Part shown: piece after piece, positions 53,604 through 63,286 of the stretch
Layout: the number at the start of each line of letters is the position of its first letter
How positions within the stretch are numbered: the stretch's first letter is position 1
Assembly: GCA_019637295.1 (NCBI GenBank)
Contig: JAHBVX010000018.1
Location: 1 to 64,000 of the forward strand
Source: Polyangiaceae bacterium
Lineage (GTDB): Bacteria > Myxococcota_A > Polyangia > Polyangiales > Polyangiaceae
Length of the DNA: 64,000 nt
Direction: 5' to 3'
The notes under the pieces: generated by a model
What the model was told of the DNA's origin: nothing
Seen by the model: the letters and a program-made list of their open reading frames with translations, nothing else
The model's database searches: none
Translations under genes and position numbers: made by a program

Positions 53604-55052
53604 ATGACTCGCCGCCGGCTGCTGCTCGGGATCGCGGCATTCCTCATCGGTGTGGCGGTGGCCGCCATCGTCGGGGCCTTCGTGCTCTTCCCACCGTGGA
53701 TGCGGGATCGCATCGTGGAGGAGGCGAAGCAGCGCGGCGTGACCCTGCAGGTGGGCGAGGTGACCCTCGGGTTCGGCCGAGCCACGGTCAAGGACGCGAA
53801 GTTTCGGCTGATCGGCGTACAGGGGCTCGTGGGCAGCGCGGAGGTGCTCGACGTTCGCTTGGACTTCTTGACCATCAAGGGCGTCGAGGCGAGCGGGGTG
53901 AAGCTCGAGACCGCTGGCTCGGCGCCCCTGCTCGCGCTCGAGATCAGCACCTGGGCGCGCACCTACCCGCGCACGCTGAAGCTCCCGGCGGTCGCACGGG
54001 ACGTGCACTTCACCTGGCGCGAGCGTGTGGCGGACGAGCCGTGGCTCGTGGTCAGCGGCGGAGAGATCGCGCCGCAGCCCGGGGGTGCGGTCTTCCGCGC
54101 CAGCGACGTGAAGTTCTCCGGCATCGCCCTGGGTAAGGTCGGCGCGGCGTGGACCGGCGGGGACGTCGACGCAGCGCTCGCTTTCGGCGAGGACGACATC
54201 GCTCGCGCGCCAGTGCGCATCAAGATCGAGCACGCCCGGCAGCCCGCCCGCGCGACCATCGAGCTGTCGCCGGTACCGCTCGATCAGCTGTCCGCGCCCT
54301 TCGGCACCAAGCTGCCGCTGAAGAACGTGAAGGCGAGCGGCACGGTGGTGCTCGAGCTCGAGGCGGGTGGCGAACCGAGGCCCGTCACCGGCACGCTGTC
54401 GGCCACGCTGCATGGCTACATACCGCCGCACCCTCGCGAGCTCGACGGTATCGTGTTCGGTGATCGCACCACCTTCGACACCAAGCTACGCGTGAACCCC
54501 GAGCGGTCTCGCGTCGAGCTGACCGAGTCGAAGGTCAAGGCGGGCGCGTTCCAGCTCGGCGGTGGCGGGGTCATCAAGCGCGAGGAGACCCACGCCACCA
54601 TCTCGCTGGAGCTGCGCGGCAACCTGGCCTGCACGACCTTGGCGGGCGCCGCGGCGGAGACTCATCTGGGGCAGACCCTCGGCAAGATCGCCGGCGCCAT
54701 CGCCAAGCAGACCCTCAAGGGCTCGGTCGGGATCCTGGTCAAGGTCCTGGCGGATACCCGCGAGCTCGACAAGGCGAAGGTGCTCGAGACCATCGGCATC
54801 GGCTGCGGCCTGAAGCCACTCTCGATCCCGAACCTCGACTTCAGCGGCTTCGAGCTGCCGCCGGAGGTACAGAAGACGCTCCCAAAGGAGCTGCCGAAGC
54901 TACCGAGCGGCGGCGGCGTGCCGAGCCTGCCGAGCGGGTTGCCTAGCCTGCCGCTACCCAAGATCGACGTGGACTTCGGGAAGCCCAAGCCCAAGCCCGA
55001 GCCCACCACCACGCCGACGTCCGAGAAGCCGGCACCCGCGACGAGCGGCTGA
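53604..55052 (+). CDS. AsmA/YhdP-like inner-membrane protein
   Basis: 482 residues. One N-terminal membrane segment (LLLGIAAFLIGVAVAAIVGA) is followed by VTLQVGEVTLGFGRATVKDA, LVGSAEVLDVRLDFLTIKG and repeated amphipathic beta stretches, the pattern of AsmA-like proteins that form a periplasmic groove for lipid transfer. The C-terminus is a PKLPSGGG.PSLPSGLPSLP Pro-rich tail and a polar PKPKPEPTTT end. No DUF748 assignment can be checked here. The gene stands alone. Confidence 0.65.
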   Translation: MTRRRLLLGIAAFLIGVAVAAIVGAFVLFPPWMRDRIVEEAKQRGVTLQVGEVTLGFGRATVKDAKFRLIGVQGLVGSAEVLDVRLDFLTIKGVEASGVKLETAGSAPLLALEISTWARTYPRTLKLPAVARDVHFTWRERVADEPWLVVSGGEIAPQPGGAVFRASDVKFSGIALGKVGAAWTGGDVDAALAFGEDDIARAPVRIKIEHARQPARATIELSPVPLDQLSAPFGTKLPLKNVKASGTVVLELEAGGEPRPVTGTLSATLHGYIPPHPRELDGIVFGDRTTFDTKLRVNPERSRVELTESKVKAGAFQLGGGGVIKREETHATISLELRGNLACTTLAGAAAETHLGQTLGKIAGAIAKQTLKGSVGILVKVLADTRELDKAKVLETIGIGCGLKPLSIPNLDFSGFELPPEVQKTLPKELPKLPSGGGVPSLPSGLPSLPLPKIDVDFGKPKPKPEPTTTPTSEKPAPATSG

Positions 55053-55076
55053 GCGCCAGCAGCGGCTGCGGCACAG

Positions 55077-56177
55077 CTACCCGCCCCACGCCGCGACCAG
55101 CGCCTCGTGCGTCTGACGCACGCGCGCGACGTGGGCGAGCAGCCGGGGCAGCTCGGCGGGCAGCAGCGCTTGAGGCCCGTCGCACAGCGCCACGCCGGGC
55201 TCGGGGTGGAAGTCCACGAGGATCTGGGTCGCGCCGGCGATCACCCCCTGGCTGATGACGTGCACGATGTCGGGAATGCCGTCGGGGCCCGAGTCCCGAC
55301 GGCCGACCGAGTGCGACGGATCGATGCACACCGGCAGGCGAGTGAGCCGTCGCACCACCGGGACGTGGGCGAAGTCCACCAAGTTGCGGTGTGGCTCGCC
55401 CAAGTGCGTCTTCACACCGCGCAGACAAAAGACGATGTTCGGGTTGCCCTCGCTGGCGATGTACTCGCAGGCGTTGAGGGACTCCTCCAGGGTGATGCCC
55501 ATGCCGCGCTTGAACAGCACCGGGTGCGTCTTCTGCTGACCCACCTGCTTGAGCAGCTCGAAGTTCTGTGCGTTGCGCGTGCCCACCTGCAGCATCACGC
55601 CACAGGGGCGACCCGCCTGCCCGAGAGCCGCCTCGATCTCCTCGATGTGCCGCGCGTCGGTGACCTCCATGGCTACCACTTGCACGCCGTGCTTACCTGC
55701 GCTCTCGAACACCCAGGGCAAGCACGACTTGCCGAGCCCCTGGAAGTCGTACGGGCTGGTGCGCGGCTTGTAGGCGCCCATGCGCGTAGTGCGTAGGGCC
55801 GCGCCGCCGAGAGCCGCCATCATGCGCTGGACGTGCTGCTCGGAGTCCACCGCGCAAAGACCCGCGAACACGTTCACCGTGCAATCGTCGAAGCTCACGC
55901 CGCGGTACTCGAACCCCACGCTCGCCTCGGCTTGGTCGTGGCGGCCGATCAGGCGGTACTTCGTCGAGACGCGCACCACCCGCACCACGCCGGGCAGCGC
56001 CTCGAACGGGTCCGTGGGCACGTGCCGGGTCTGCCCGATCAAGTGCACCTCCGTGATCGACTCACGAGAGCCCTCGAAGGAGTAGCGTCGCGGCGCGACG
56101 CCCTCGAAGCGCGCCGCGATGGCCTCGACTTGGGCCAGCGTCGCCTCGGACGACCCGGGGGCCAGCGTGATGATCAT
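55077..56177 (-). CDS. aroF: 3-deoxy-7-phosphoheptulonate (DAHP) synthase, AroF/AroG type I-beta
   Basis: About 366 residues from ATG 56177 (MIITLAPGSS), where the family's N-terminal ferredoxin-like regulatory domain begins; an in-frame TTG at 56243 would add 22 residues. The catalytic TIM barrel has FAGLCAVDSEQ, GGAALRTTRMGAYKPRTSPY, VMLQVGTRNAQNFELLKQVG, HPVLFKRGMGITLEE, CLRGVKTH and LPVCIDPSHSVGRRD. These are the PEP/E4P-binding and metal ligands of type I-beta enzymes. It makes the first committed step of the shikimate pathway. It is divergent from the transporter gene at 56273. Confidence 0.9.
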   Translation of the reverse strand: MIITLAPGSSEATLAQVEAIAARFEGVAPRRYSFEGSRESITEVHLIGQTRHVPTDPFEALPGVVRVVRVSTKYRLIGRHDQAEASVGFEYRGVSFDDCTVNVFAGLCAVDSEQHVQRMMAALGGAALRTTRMGAYKPRTSPYDFQGLGKSCLPWVFESAGKHGVQVVAMEVTDARHIEEIEAALGQAGRPCGVMLQVGTRNAQNFELLKQVGQQKTHPVLFKRGMGITLEESLNACEYIASEGNPNIVFCLRGVKTHLGEPHRNLVDFAHVPVVRRLTRLPVCIDPSHSVGRRDSGPDGIPDIVHVISQGVIAGATQILVDFHPEPGVALCDGPQALLPAELPRLLAHVARVRQTHEALVAAWGG

Positions 56178-56272
56178 GGTCTTGCGTGTATCAGCAGGCG
56201 CCCGCGCTGGGTAGTAGTTCGCGGCCTGGGGCTCGGTGGTCAAGTCGCGCTCGGTGCTGTAGACCCTGTGTC

Positions 56273-58066
56273 ATGACTGGGCCGATGTGGGTCACCCTCG
56301 CGGTGACCGTGGTAGCGCTCGGGCTCTTCGTCCACAACCGCCTGCGGGTGGAGTTGGTGGGGCTGATGGTGATGGCGGCCCTGGTGCTCACTCGGGTCAT
56401 CACCCCAGCGGAAGGCATCGCCGGGTTCGCCAACGAAGCCGTCGCCACGGTGGCGGCCATGTTGGTGATGTCGACCGGGTTGGTGCGCACGGGAGCCATC
56501 GACGCCCTGGGACGCCTCTTGCGTCGCGCGGCGGGTGAGAGCGAGCTCAAGCTGCTGGTCATTTCGATGGCGTTCGTCATTCCGTTGAGCGCGTTCGTCA
56601 ACAACACGCCGGTGGTGGCGGTGATGGTCCCGCTGGTGATCGGGCTGGCCCGCAAGATGGGCGCCCAGCCGTCCAGGCTGTTGATGCCCCTCTCCTTCGC
56701 GAGCCAAATGGGAGGGACACTCACGCTGATCGGCACGAGCACCAACCTGCTCGTCGCAGGGCTGGTCTTGGACCTGGGCCTGCCGCGCATCGGGCTGTTC
56801 GACATCACCCCGGTGGCGGGGATCCTGACGGCGATCGGCGTGGTGTACTTGCTCAGCGTGGGTCGCTGGCTCACGCCGGTGCGGCAGACGGGCGGCGGCG
56901 TGCTCGAGGCGTACGAGCTGCGGGAGTACCTGACCGTGTTGATCGTGCAGCCCGAGTCGAAGCTCGTGGGGTCGACCTTGCGCGATGCGCACTTCGCAGA
57001 GACCTACGGCCTCGACGTGATCGCGCTCGAACGGGATGACCGTCGTCGCGTGGATGAGATTGCCACCACGCCGCTGCGGGCGGGGGACGTGCTCATCGCC
57101 CAGGGGCGCGTCGACGACATCGTGCAGCTCACTGACTCCGCGCATCTACGCGTCGCCGAGCCCACCCTGGAGCGTCATGGTCGCGAGGTCGCCTTCGAAG
57201 ACGCTCCGGACCAGGAGCTGGCAGAGTTGCTCGTGACCCCGCGTTCCCACGCCATCGGCCAAACCCTGCGCGATCTGAAGTGCCGTCAACGATACGGCGT
57301 CACGGTGCTGGGCATCCAGCGCCACGGCGCGTCTTTGATGCAGCGCATGCGCACGGTCAAGCTTCAGCCCGGGGATCTGTTGCTCGTGCGAGCCACGCCG
57401 GAGGCCTTGACCCATCTCCATCATCAAGAGCCCGACTTCGCGCTCCTGGGCGCGATGGATGCGCCCGTGCGGCGTCAGCGCAAGCTCGGGTGGGCCGTCG
57501 GGATCCTCGCTGCGGTGGTGCTCCTGGCGGCGGTAGGGGTGATGCCCATCCTCGTGTCGGCGCTGCTGGGGGTAGTCGCGATGTTCCTGACGGGTTGCCT
57601 CACTCCCGACGAGGCCTACCAGGACATGGACTGGATGGTGCTGGTGTTGCTCGGCACCATCATCCCCCTCGGTACCGCGCTTCAGAAGACCGGCACGGCA
57701 GCCCTGGTGGGGGAGGGGCTCGCCGGGCTGACGGTCCACCTGGGTCCGGCCCTCACGTTGGGCGTCTTCTACCTGATCACCTCGCTCATGACCGAGCTGA
57801 TCACCAACAACGCCGCTGCTGTCGTGCTCACTCCGGTGGCCGTGGCCGTGGCCGGTGCCTTGGGCGTTTCGCCACTGCCCTTCGTGATCGCCGTCATGCT
57901 GGCGGCCTCCAACAGCTTCATGACGCCCATCGGCTATCAGACGAACACCTTCATCTATCGGCCTGGAGGTTATCGCTTCTCGGACTTCGCGAGGGTGGGG
58001 ACCCCGCTCAACGTCCTCATGATGGTGGCAGCGATGCTCGTGATCCCGCTGTTCTTTCCCTTCTGA
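56273..58066 (+). CDS. SLC13/DASS-type transporter with two TrkA-C (RCK_C) domains
   Basis: 597 residues from ATG 56273. N-terminal membrane half: WVTLAVTVVALGLFV, VMAALVLTRVITPAEGIAGFANEAV, VIPLSAFVNNTPVVAVMVPLV (the NNTP motif of the superfamily). Residues 210-390 are cytoplasmic with two RCK_C repeats (SKLVGSTLRDAHFAETYGLD; SHAIGQTLRDLKCRQRYGVT). The second half has MDWMVLVLLGTIIPLGTALQ, a MTELITNNAAAVVLTPVAVA hairpin (NNAA) and FMTPIGYQTN. The substrate could be sulfate, dicarboxylate or another anion; it cannot be told from sequence. Confidence 0.88.
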   Translation: MTGPMWVTLAVTVVALGLFVHNRLRVELVGLMVMAALVLTRVITPAEGIAGFANEAVATVAAMLVMSTGLVRTGAIDALGRLLRRAAGESELKLLVISMAFVIPLSAFVNNTPVVAVMVPLVIGLARKMGAQPSRLLMPLSFASQMGGTLTLIGTSTNLLVAGLVLDLGLPRIGLFDITPVAGILTAIGVVYLLSVGRWLTPVRQTGGGVLEAYELREYLTVLIVQPESKLVGSTLRDAHFAETYGLDVIALERDDRRRVDEIATTPLRAGDVLIAQGRVDDIVQLTDSAHLRVAEPTLERHGREVAFEDAPDQELAELLVTPRSHAIGQTLRDLKCRQRYGVTVLGIQRHGASLMQRMRTVKLQPGDLLLVRATPEALTHLHHQEPDFALLGAMDAPVRRQRKLGWAVGILAAVVLLAAVGVMPILVSALLGVVAMFLTGCLTPDEAYQDMDWMVLVLLGTIIPLGTALQKTGTAALVGEGLAGLTVHLGPALTLGVFYLITSLMTELITNNAAAVVLTPVAVAVAGALGVSPLPFVIAVMLAASNSFMTPIGYQTNTFIYRPGGYRFSDFARVGTPLNVLMMVAAMLVIPLFFPF

Positions 58067-58138
58067 CGACCGGCGACTCGAATCGCGCGCCGGTGGGCAC
58101 TGTTCCTGCCGGGCCCGGGCGAGGCTATCCGTCCCAGC

Positions 58139-59056
58139 ATGGCGAACGACAACGCACTGGACACGGGCCGAGGGCTGCTGAAGGCAGAGCTCTTCTCCAT
58201 CGGGAACACCCCCATCACGGTCACCACCCTGGCGACCATGGTCGCGATCGTCGTGATCTCCTACCTGGTGGCGCGCGCCGTGCGCGCCGCCATCCGCAGG
58301 GCCGTCGAGCGGCGAGGGCTGACCGGCACCCACGGGAACCTCCGCGCCGTCGGGCGGCTCCTGCAGTACGCGATACTGCTGGTGGGGCTCGCGATCGCCC
58401 TGCAGACCGGCGGCATCGAGCTCAGCGCGCTGTTCGCGGTGAGCGCAGTGTTCGTGGTGGGCGTGGGTCTCGCGCTGCAGAACATCGCTCAGAACTTCGT
58501 GGCAGGTATCGTCCTCTTGTTCGAGGGCGCGATCAAACCGGGGGACATCATCGAGATCGACGGACGGCTTGCCAAGGTCGTGCGTATGGGGGCGCGAGCT
58601 ACGATAGCGCGCTCGTTGGACGAAGAAGATCTCATCATCCCCAATCACTCACTGATGCTGGCGACGATCAAGAACCTGTCGATGAACGACTCGCTCTACC
58701 GACTACGCGTGACGGTGGGGGTCAGCTACGGCTCGGACCTGGATCAGGTCGAGCGTTTGCTGACGGAAGCCGGCACCGGGTTCGCCAAGCGCGATCCGAC
58801 GTTCGAGCCCCGCGTGCTCCTGACGGAGTTCGGCAGCAGCAGCGTCGACTGGGAGCTGTCGGTCTGGATCCAGGACCCGTGGGTGCGACGATCGGCTGGC
58901 TCGGCGTTGCGCCGCGCGATCTGGAACACGTTCCGCGCGGAGGGCGTCGTGATCGCCTTCCCTCAGGTCGATGTTCACTTCGACGCCCCGGTCACGAGTG
59001 CGGTCGTCGCCCTCGGAAAGGTGACGAACGTGCGGCCCTCGACCGAAGTCGCTTGA
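58139..59056 (+). CDS. MscS-family mechanosensitive channel
   Basis: 305 residues. Membrane helices VTTLATMVAIVVISYLVA and LQYAILLVGLAIALQTGG lead to the pore helix LFAVSAVFVVGVGLALQNIA with the family QN..AG pattern, then FEGAIKPGDIIEIDGR, VRMGARATIARSLDEEDLII and PNHSLMLATIKNLS of the beta domain. The C-terminal alpha/beta domain follows to VIAFPQVDVHF. It probably relieves osmotic pressure or passes ions. It follows the transporter by 72 bp. Confidence 0.9.
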   Translation: MANDNALDTGRGLLKAELFSIGNTPITVTTLATMVAIVVISYLVARAVRAAIRRAVERRGLTGTHGNLRAVGRLLQYAILLVGLAIALQTGGIELSALFAVSAVFVVGVGLALQNIAQNFVAGIVLLFEGAIKPGDIIEIDGRLAKVVRMGARATIARSLDEEDLIIPNHSLMLATIKNLSMNDSLYRLRVTVGVSYGSDLDQVERLLTEAGTGFAKRDPTFEPRVLLTEFGSSSVDWELSVWIQDPWVRRSAGSALRRAIWNTFRAEGVVIAFPQVDVHFDAPVTSAVVALGKVTNVRPSTEVA

Positions 59057-59110
59057 TTTGCGCCCAGGCCGCGGCACAGTGTCGCTCGCAGCGCTCCCCG
59101 AAGGTGCACG

Positions 59111-59347
59111 GTGGTCTTCATCCTCGCTCGTTTGCTCGACATCTACTCGCTCGTGGTGCTCGTCGCCGTCGTGTCATCGTGGCTGCGGCTGAGTCCGGAC
59201 CATCCCGTGTCGCGGTTGACCGAAGCGCTGGTCGAGCCGGTGCTCGCGCCCATTCGCAAGATCCTGCCCAGCATGGGCGGCTTCGACTTCTCGCCCATGG
59301 TGCTGCTCTTCGGGCTGCAGCTGCTGCGGCGCATGATGGGGATCTGA
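59111..59347 (+). CDS. YggT-family membrane protein
   Basis: 78 residues from GTG 59111. Two hydrophobic segments (ARLLDIYSLVVLVAVVSSWL; MVLLFGLQLLRRMMG) frame the conserved LTEALVEPVLAPIRKILPSM and GFDFSPMVLLF text of YggT. Such proteins are associated with cell-envelope or cell-division loci and osmotic stress. The gpsA-like gene begins 3 bp after its stop, so the two are co-transcribed. Confidence 0.85.
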   Translation: MVFILARLLDIYSLVVLVAVVSSWLRLSPDHPVSRLTEALVEPVLAPIRKILPSMGGFDFSPMVLLFGLQLLRRMMGI

Positions 59348-59350
59348 GCC

Positions 59351-60406
59351 ATGGCCACGGTCACCGTCGTCGGCGCGGGCATGATGGGCAGCGCGCTGTG
59401 CCTGCCGCTGCTCGACGCGGGCCACCAGGTGCGCCTGGTGGGCACGCACCTCGATGGCGACATCATCGCGAGCCTCGCCGCATCGCACGTGCACCCGACG
59501 TTGAAGCTCGCGCTACCCGAGGCGATACGACCGTACGGCATCGAGCGCATCGACGAAGCGATGCAGGGCGCGGAGCTGATTGGCGTGGGCGTCTCGTCCG
59601 CGGGCATCGAGTGGGCCAGCCGAACCCTGGCGCCCTTCGTGCTCCCAAGCGTGCCCATCGTGATGATCACCAAGGGGCTCACCTGGGACGGCGAGCGGCT
59701 GGGCGTGCTGCCGGACGCGCTCACTCGGCACTTCCCAGCCGCGGTGGCCGCGCAGCTCGCGCCCGTCGCGGTGGCGGGGCCGTGCATCGCCGGTGAGCTC
59801 GCGCGTCGAGTACCGAGCGCGGTGGTGCTCACGGGCCGAGATCGGGTCGTGCTCGACGCGGTCACGGCGCTTCTACGTACGGACTACTACTTCCCCTTCG
59901 TCAGCGAGGACGTGGTCGGCGTGGAGACCTGCGCAGCGCTCAAGAACGCCTACGCCATGGGCATCGCGTTCCCGACCGGGCAGCACGAGGCCCAGGGCGG
60001 CCAGGCGGGTAGCGTGGCGCGGCACAACGCAGAGAGCGCGATCTTCGCCCAGGCGCTGCACGAGATGCGCGCGTGGGTCAGCGCGCTGGGGGGCGGAGTG
60101 GACAGCGTGCTCGGTCTCGCCGGGGCGGGGGATCTGGACGTGACCACCAACGGCGGACGCACCGGTCGCTTCGGCAAGTGGCTCGGCACCGGCCTGCCTC
60201 TCGCCGAGGCCATCGCCAAGATGGAGGGCGCCACCCTGGAGTGCCTGGAGATCTTGTCGGTGCTCCGCCAGGCCTTGCCCCGGCTCGAGGCCGAGGGCCG
60301 CGTGCGCCGCGAGGCGCTCCCCCTACTCCTGCACATGCAAGAGGTCGCCCTGGATGGCAAGCCCGTGCGGGTGCCGTTCGAGGCGTTCTTTCAAAGCGCG
60401 AAATAG
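59351..60406 (+). CDS. Glycerol-3-phosphate dehydrogenase-like protein (GpsA family)
   Basis: 351 residues. N-terminal NAD(P)-binding fold VTVVGAGMMGSALCLPLLDAG, substrate-side motifs MITKGLTWDG, AVAGPCIAGELARRVPSAV, and the C-terminal domain with ALKNAYAMGIAFPTG (the Lys of the active site in the family), LGLAGAGDLDVTTNGGRTGRFG and a helical end. It shares the GpsA layout but several strands differ, so it may be a paralogue rather than the main enzyme of phospholipid synthesis. The start ATG is 4 bp after the yggT stop. Confidence 0.8.
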   Translation: MATVTVVGAGMMGSALCLPLLDAGHQVRLVGTHLDGDIIASLAASHVHPTLKLALPEAIRPYGIERIDEAMQGAELIGVGVSSAGIEWASRTLAPFVLPSVPIVMITKGLTWDGERLGVLPDALTRHFPAAVAAQLAPVAVAGPCIAGELARRVPSAVVLTGRDRVVLDAVTALLRTDYYFPFVSEDVVGVETCAALKNAYAMGIAFPTGQHEAQGGQAGSVARHNAESAIFAQALHEMRAWVSALGGGVDSVLGLAGAGDLDVTTNGGRTGRFGKWLGTGLPLAEAIAKMEGATLECLEILSVLRQALPRLEAEGRVRREALPLLLHMQEVALDGKPVRVPFEAFFQSAK

Positions 60407-60657
60407 ACACGCGAGGAGCGCCCCGCAGCGAGCAACGCAGCCAGCGCCGATGGATCGGCCGGTCCGGCGAGCCACCGCGACACGCTCACGCCCCCGCCAC
60501 CGCCACACGCCCACGCCCACCCCATCGCCCACCGCGACACGCTCACGCCCCCGCCACCGCAACACGCCCACGCCCACGCAACCCGCCCACGCCCACGCAA
60601 TACGCCCACGCCCCCGCCCCCCCTCGCGCGCGCCGCGACCGCGCCGCACCGACAAGC
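60407..60657. repeat. Low-complexity CG-rich intergenic stretch with 57-bp tandem duplication
   Basis: 251 bp with no gene, between two converging genes. A unit starting ACCGCGACACGCTCACGCCC occurs at 60474 and 60531 (57-bp step), made of CACGCCCACGCC-type hexamers; degenerate copies continue to about 60625. No terminator-like hairpin is obvious. Text on either strand would read as Arg/Pro or Gly/Ala repeats, so any frame here is an artefact. Confidence 0.8.
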
Positions 60658-62607
60658 CTATTCGGCTTCGTCCACCCGCCGCATGCCCTCGAGCAGCAGC
60701 CCGTCCGGACTGTCGGCGATCACCCGCTGGGGCGCCTCGAAATTGGGGTCGAGGGTGAAATCCCCCTCACGCAGGCGCAGCATGGCGAAGAACGCTTCCT
60801 CGCCCCGGTGCTGATCCCACAGCGCGTTGTAGATGTTGCCGGCGACGAAATGGATCTCGCCGGTTCGTCCCGCCGAGCGGATCTTGAGCGCGCCGGTCTT
60901 CTTGCCGTGCCACAGCACCTGCACCATGTCGGGCAAGCTCATTTCCGTGAGCGACCCGGACACGCCGCGAGCGCGCGCGGATTCACCCGCTTCTCGCGCC
61001 AAGATCTGCTTGATCTTGGCCACCAAGAGGTCCGCGCTGCAGGGCTTGGTCACGAAATCTGCGGCGCCCGCGGCGAACGCGCGCTGAGCGTCGGCGCCCG
61101 CGGCGCGTCCGGTCAGGATGACCCAGGGCAAGCGGTGTCCCCACTCCTCGCGGCGAACCCGCGCGAGCAAGCCGATGGCGTCGTCGCCTCCGATGGCGAT
61201 TTCGCTGGCGACGAGCTCCACGTCTCCGCGCGAGATGATCTTGAAGGCCTCGTCCACCGTGCGCGCCGCGACCACCTCGAACCCCTGCTCGAGCAAGCGG
61301 AGCTCGAGCACCGTCGTCTCTTCGGGGTCCGGATCCAGGAGCAGCACCCGGTGACGAGTCGCGAGCAGGCGAGCGCGCAGATCCGCACCCGTGACCATCA
61401 TGCGAAACACGTCGACCAGGTTCGGATCGAAGACCGTGCCTCGATAGCGCGCCAGCACCTGACACGCCTGCACGGCGGGCAGCAGCTTGCGGTAAGGGTT
61501 CCTGGGGTTCTGGGTCAGATCCGCGTAGGTGTCGGCGATGGCCAAGAGCCGCGCGGCGATGGGGATCTCCTTGCCCGAGGTCCCGCCTGGAAAGCCGGTC
61601 CCGTCGTAGCGCTCGTACATGTGCTCGATGGCGCGAGCCGCCTCCGAGGCGAGGCCAACGGACTCCATCATGCGGGTCGGCGCGGTGTACAGCTTGTGCG
61701 CCGCAGCGCGGTGGGTGTCGTACTCCGCCACGTTCAGCGCGGTGACGTGATAGGCGCCCATCTTGCCGAGATCATGCAGATACCCGGCGATGATGGCCGC
61801 GTTGCGCTCGCCCTCGGCCAGGCCGATGCGCTCGGAGACCTGTCGCATGAGCCGCGCCACCAGCGCGCAGTGGCCGCGCAGGTCCGCCCGGGTGCTCTCC
61901 AATAGCGTGATGAGCACGTTCAAGGTCTCGAGGAACGCATCGATGGAGACGCCGCGGGTGCTGACCCCGGGCACGGCAGCCGCGGTGCCCTGCTCGATGT
62001 CGCCTCGGGTGAGGGTGCGCTCGCGTCCGGCACGCTCGGCGGCGAGCGCGCTGGCCAGAGACTCTTCGTCCACCAGATTTCGCTCGTAGACATCGAGCAT
62101 GTTGGTGAACTGGGCGTGGGCCGCGCGGTCGAGCACCGCGAAGGCGTGGATGTCTCCGCTGTACGCTTTGTTGATCGCCGCGTGAACGGCGCGCTGGCGC
62201 CCCACGAACGCCTTCACCTCTTTGGCGTTGGAAGCGAGCTGCACGTCCTGCAGCGCCTGGGCGTCGTCCGGATCTGCGGTGACGATCGACAGCACCGAGG
62301 TGTCCGCGTCCCACAGCACGGGGAACACGTTGTGCTTCTCGGCGACCTTCTTGGGCACCTTCTCGAGCGTGAAGCGGTCGATGTCCGCCTTGGACAGCTT
62401 CTCGGTGGAGACGAAGCGGGTCTGATGAAAGGCCGCGAGCCACTTGAGCAGCACCACTTCCTCGAGCGCCCGCAGCTCGAGCAGCGCCTCCTCGATGCGC
62501 TCACCCGTGCGCTGAACGTGGCTGAGCGCCGCCTCCTGCTGCTCGCGGCTGATCAGGCCGTCGGCCACGAGGCGCTCAACGAAACGGACGGGACCCGCGG
62601 ACTTCAA
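60658..62607 (-). CDS. Multi-domain regulator: MshEN-like + HD-GYP + REC + DUF4388
   Basis: 649 residues from TTG 62607. Residues 1-150 have the MshEN/T2SSE_N pattern ([40 protein letters not shown]), a fold that can bind c-di-GMP. HD-GYP follows (about 245-400) with HD at 278-279 ([10 protein letters not shown]) and the GYP-like YDGTGFPGG at 333-341; together these indicate c-di-GMP phosphodiesterase. A REC-like domain (418-535, [11 protein letters not shown] and [13 protein letters not shown]) and a DUF4388/PATAN-like C-terminus ([21 protein letters not shown]) follow. The second DUF4388 text [20 protein letters not shown] is typical of the family. The aspartate of REC appears retained as part of [14 protein letters not shown], but its role should be checked. 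Confidence 0.85.
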   Translation of the reverse strand: MKSAGPVRFVERLVADGLISREQQEAALSHVQRTGERIEEALLELRALEEVVLLKWLAAFHQTRFVSTEKLSKADIDRFTLEKVPKKVAEKHNVFPVLWDADTSVLSIVTADPDDAQALQDVQLASNAKEVKAFVGRQRAVHAAINKAYSGDIHAFAVLDRAAHAQFTNMLDVYERNLVDEESLASALAAERAGRERTLTRGDIEQGTAAAVPGVSTRGVSIDAFLETLNVLITLLESTRADLRGHCALVARLMRQVSERIGLAEGERNAAIIAGYLHDLGKMGAYHVTALNVAEYDTHRAAAHKLYTAPTRMMESVGLASEAARAIEHMYERYDGTGFPGGTSGKEIPIAARLLAIADTYADLTQNPRNPYRKLLPAVQACQVLARYRGTVFDPNLVDVFRMMVTGADLRARLLATRHRVLLLDPDPEETTVLELRLLEQGFEVVAARTVDEAFKIISRGDVELVASEIAIGGDDAIGLLARVRREEWGHRLPWVILTGRAAGADAQRAFAAGAADFVTKPCSADLLVAKIKQILAREAGESARARGVSGSLTEMSLPDMVQVLWHGKKTGALKIRSAGRTGEIHFVAGNIYNALWDQHRGEEAFFAMLRLREGDFTLDPNFEAPQRVIADSPDGLLLEGMRRVDEAE

Positions 62608-62750
62608 GGCCAGGGCTGGAGTATAGCCAAGGGAGCCTGGGCGCGAGACCCCGTGGCGCTCGCCAGCCGTTCAACTTGCTGAAAAGGCGCGACTTTTCCG
62701 AGCGGGCGCCCCACCCGGCGGCGCGCCTCGCCCCCGGTCGCTCGGCGAGC

Positions 62751-62779
62751 TTGACGGGACTGGGCGCAAAAGCTAGTAA
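62751..62779 (+). promoter_or_regulatory. Probable promoter of the rplM-rpsI operon
   Basis: TTGACG (62751-62756) and TAGTAA (62774-62779) are separated by 17 bp; the -35 matches sigma-70 consensus at five of six bases and the -10 at three. They lie 55 bp before the rplM start, where a ribosomal-protein promoter is expected. Confidence 0.45.
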
Positions 62780-62834
62780 AGCCGCCCCTTTCGGCGCGGG
62801 ACGCGAGCCCGCCCATTTCGAGGAAACCTTTTCC

Positions 62835-63269
62835 ATGCGGACGTTCAGCGAGAAGCCCGAGAACGCTCAGGCCACGCGCCAGTGGTGGGTCGTGGATGCC
62901 AAGGGCCAGCCCCTCGGTCGCCTGGCCAGCCGGGTCGCCAGCCTGCTCAGCGGCAAGCACAAGCCAACCTACACCCCCCACGTGGACACGGGTGACTTCG
63001 TGGTGGTCATCAACGCGAGCGCCGTTGCCCTCACTGGCAACAAGGCGACCACGAAGATGTACTACAAGCACAGCGGCTACATGGGCGGCATGCACTCGAA
63101 GAGCTTCGAGTACCTCGCCACGAACAAGCCCGAGATGCCGATTCAGAAGGCCGTCAAGGGCATGCTCCCGAAGAACGTGCTCGGCCGGCAAATGCTCGGC
63201 AAGCTGAAGGTCTACGGCGGCGCGGACCACCCACACACGGCGCAGAAGCCGCAGACGCTGACCCTCTGA
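62835..63269 (+). CDS. rplM: 50S ribosomal protein L13
   Basis: 144 residues from ATG 62835, with GAGGAAA upstream. The sequence has [55 protein letters not shown] and [15 protein letters not shown], all diagnostic of L13. It begins the core rplM-rpsI operon; L13 is an early assembly protein of the large subunit. Confidence 0.97.
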   Translation: MRTFSEKPENAQATRQWWVVDAKGQPLGRLASRVASLLSGKHKPTYTPHVDTGDFVVVINASAVALTGNKATTKMYYKHSGYMGGMHSKSFEYLATNKPEMPIQKAVKGMLPKNVLGRQMLGKLKVYGGADHPHTAQKPQTLTL

Positions 63270-63286
63270 TTCCCCGAGACCCGATC

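Noticed and set aside
60407-60657. CRISPR-like array
   Set aside because: Units are 57 bp with no unique spacers, only C-rich hexamers.
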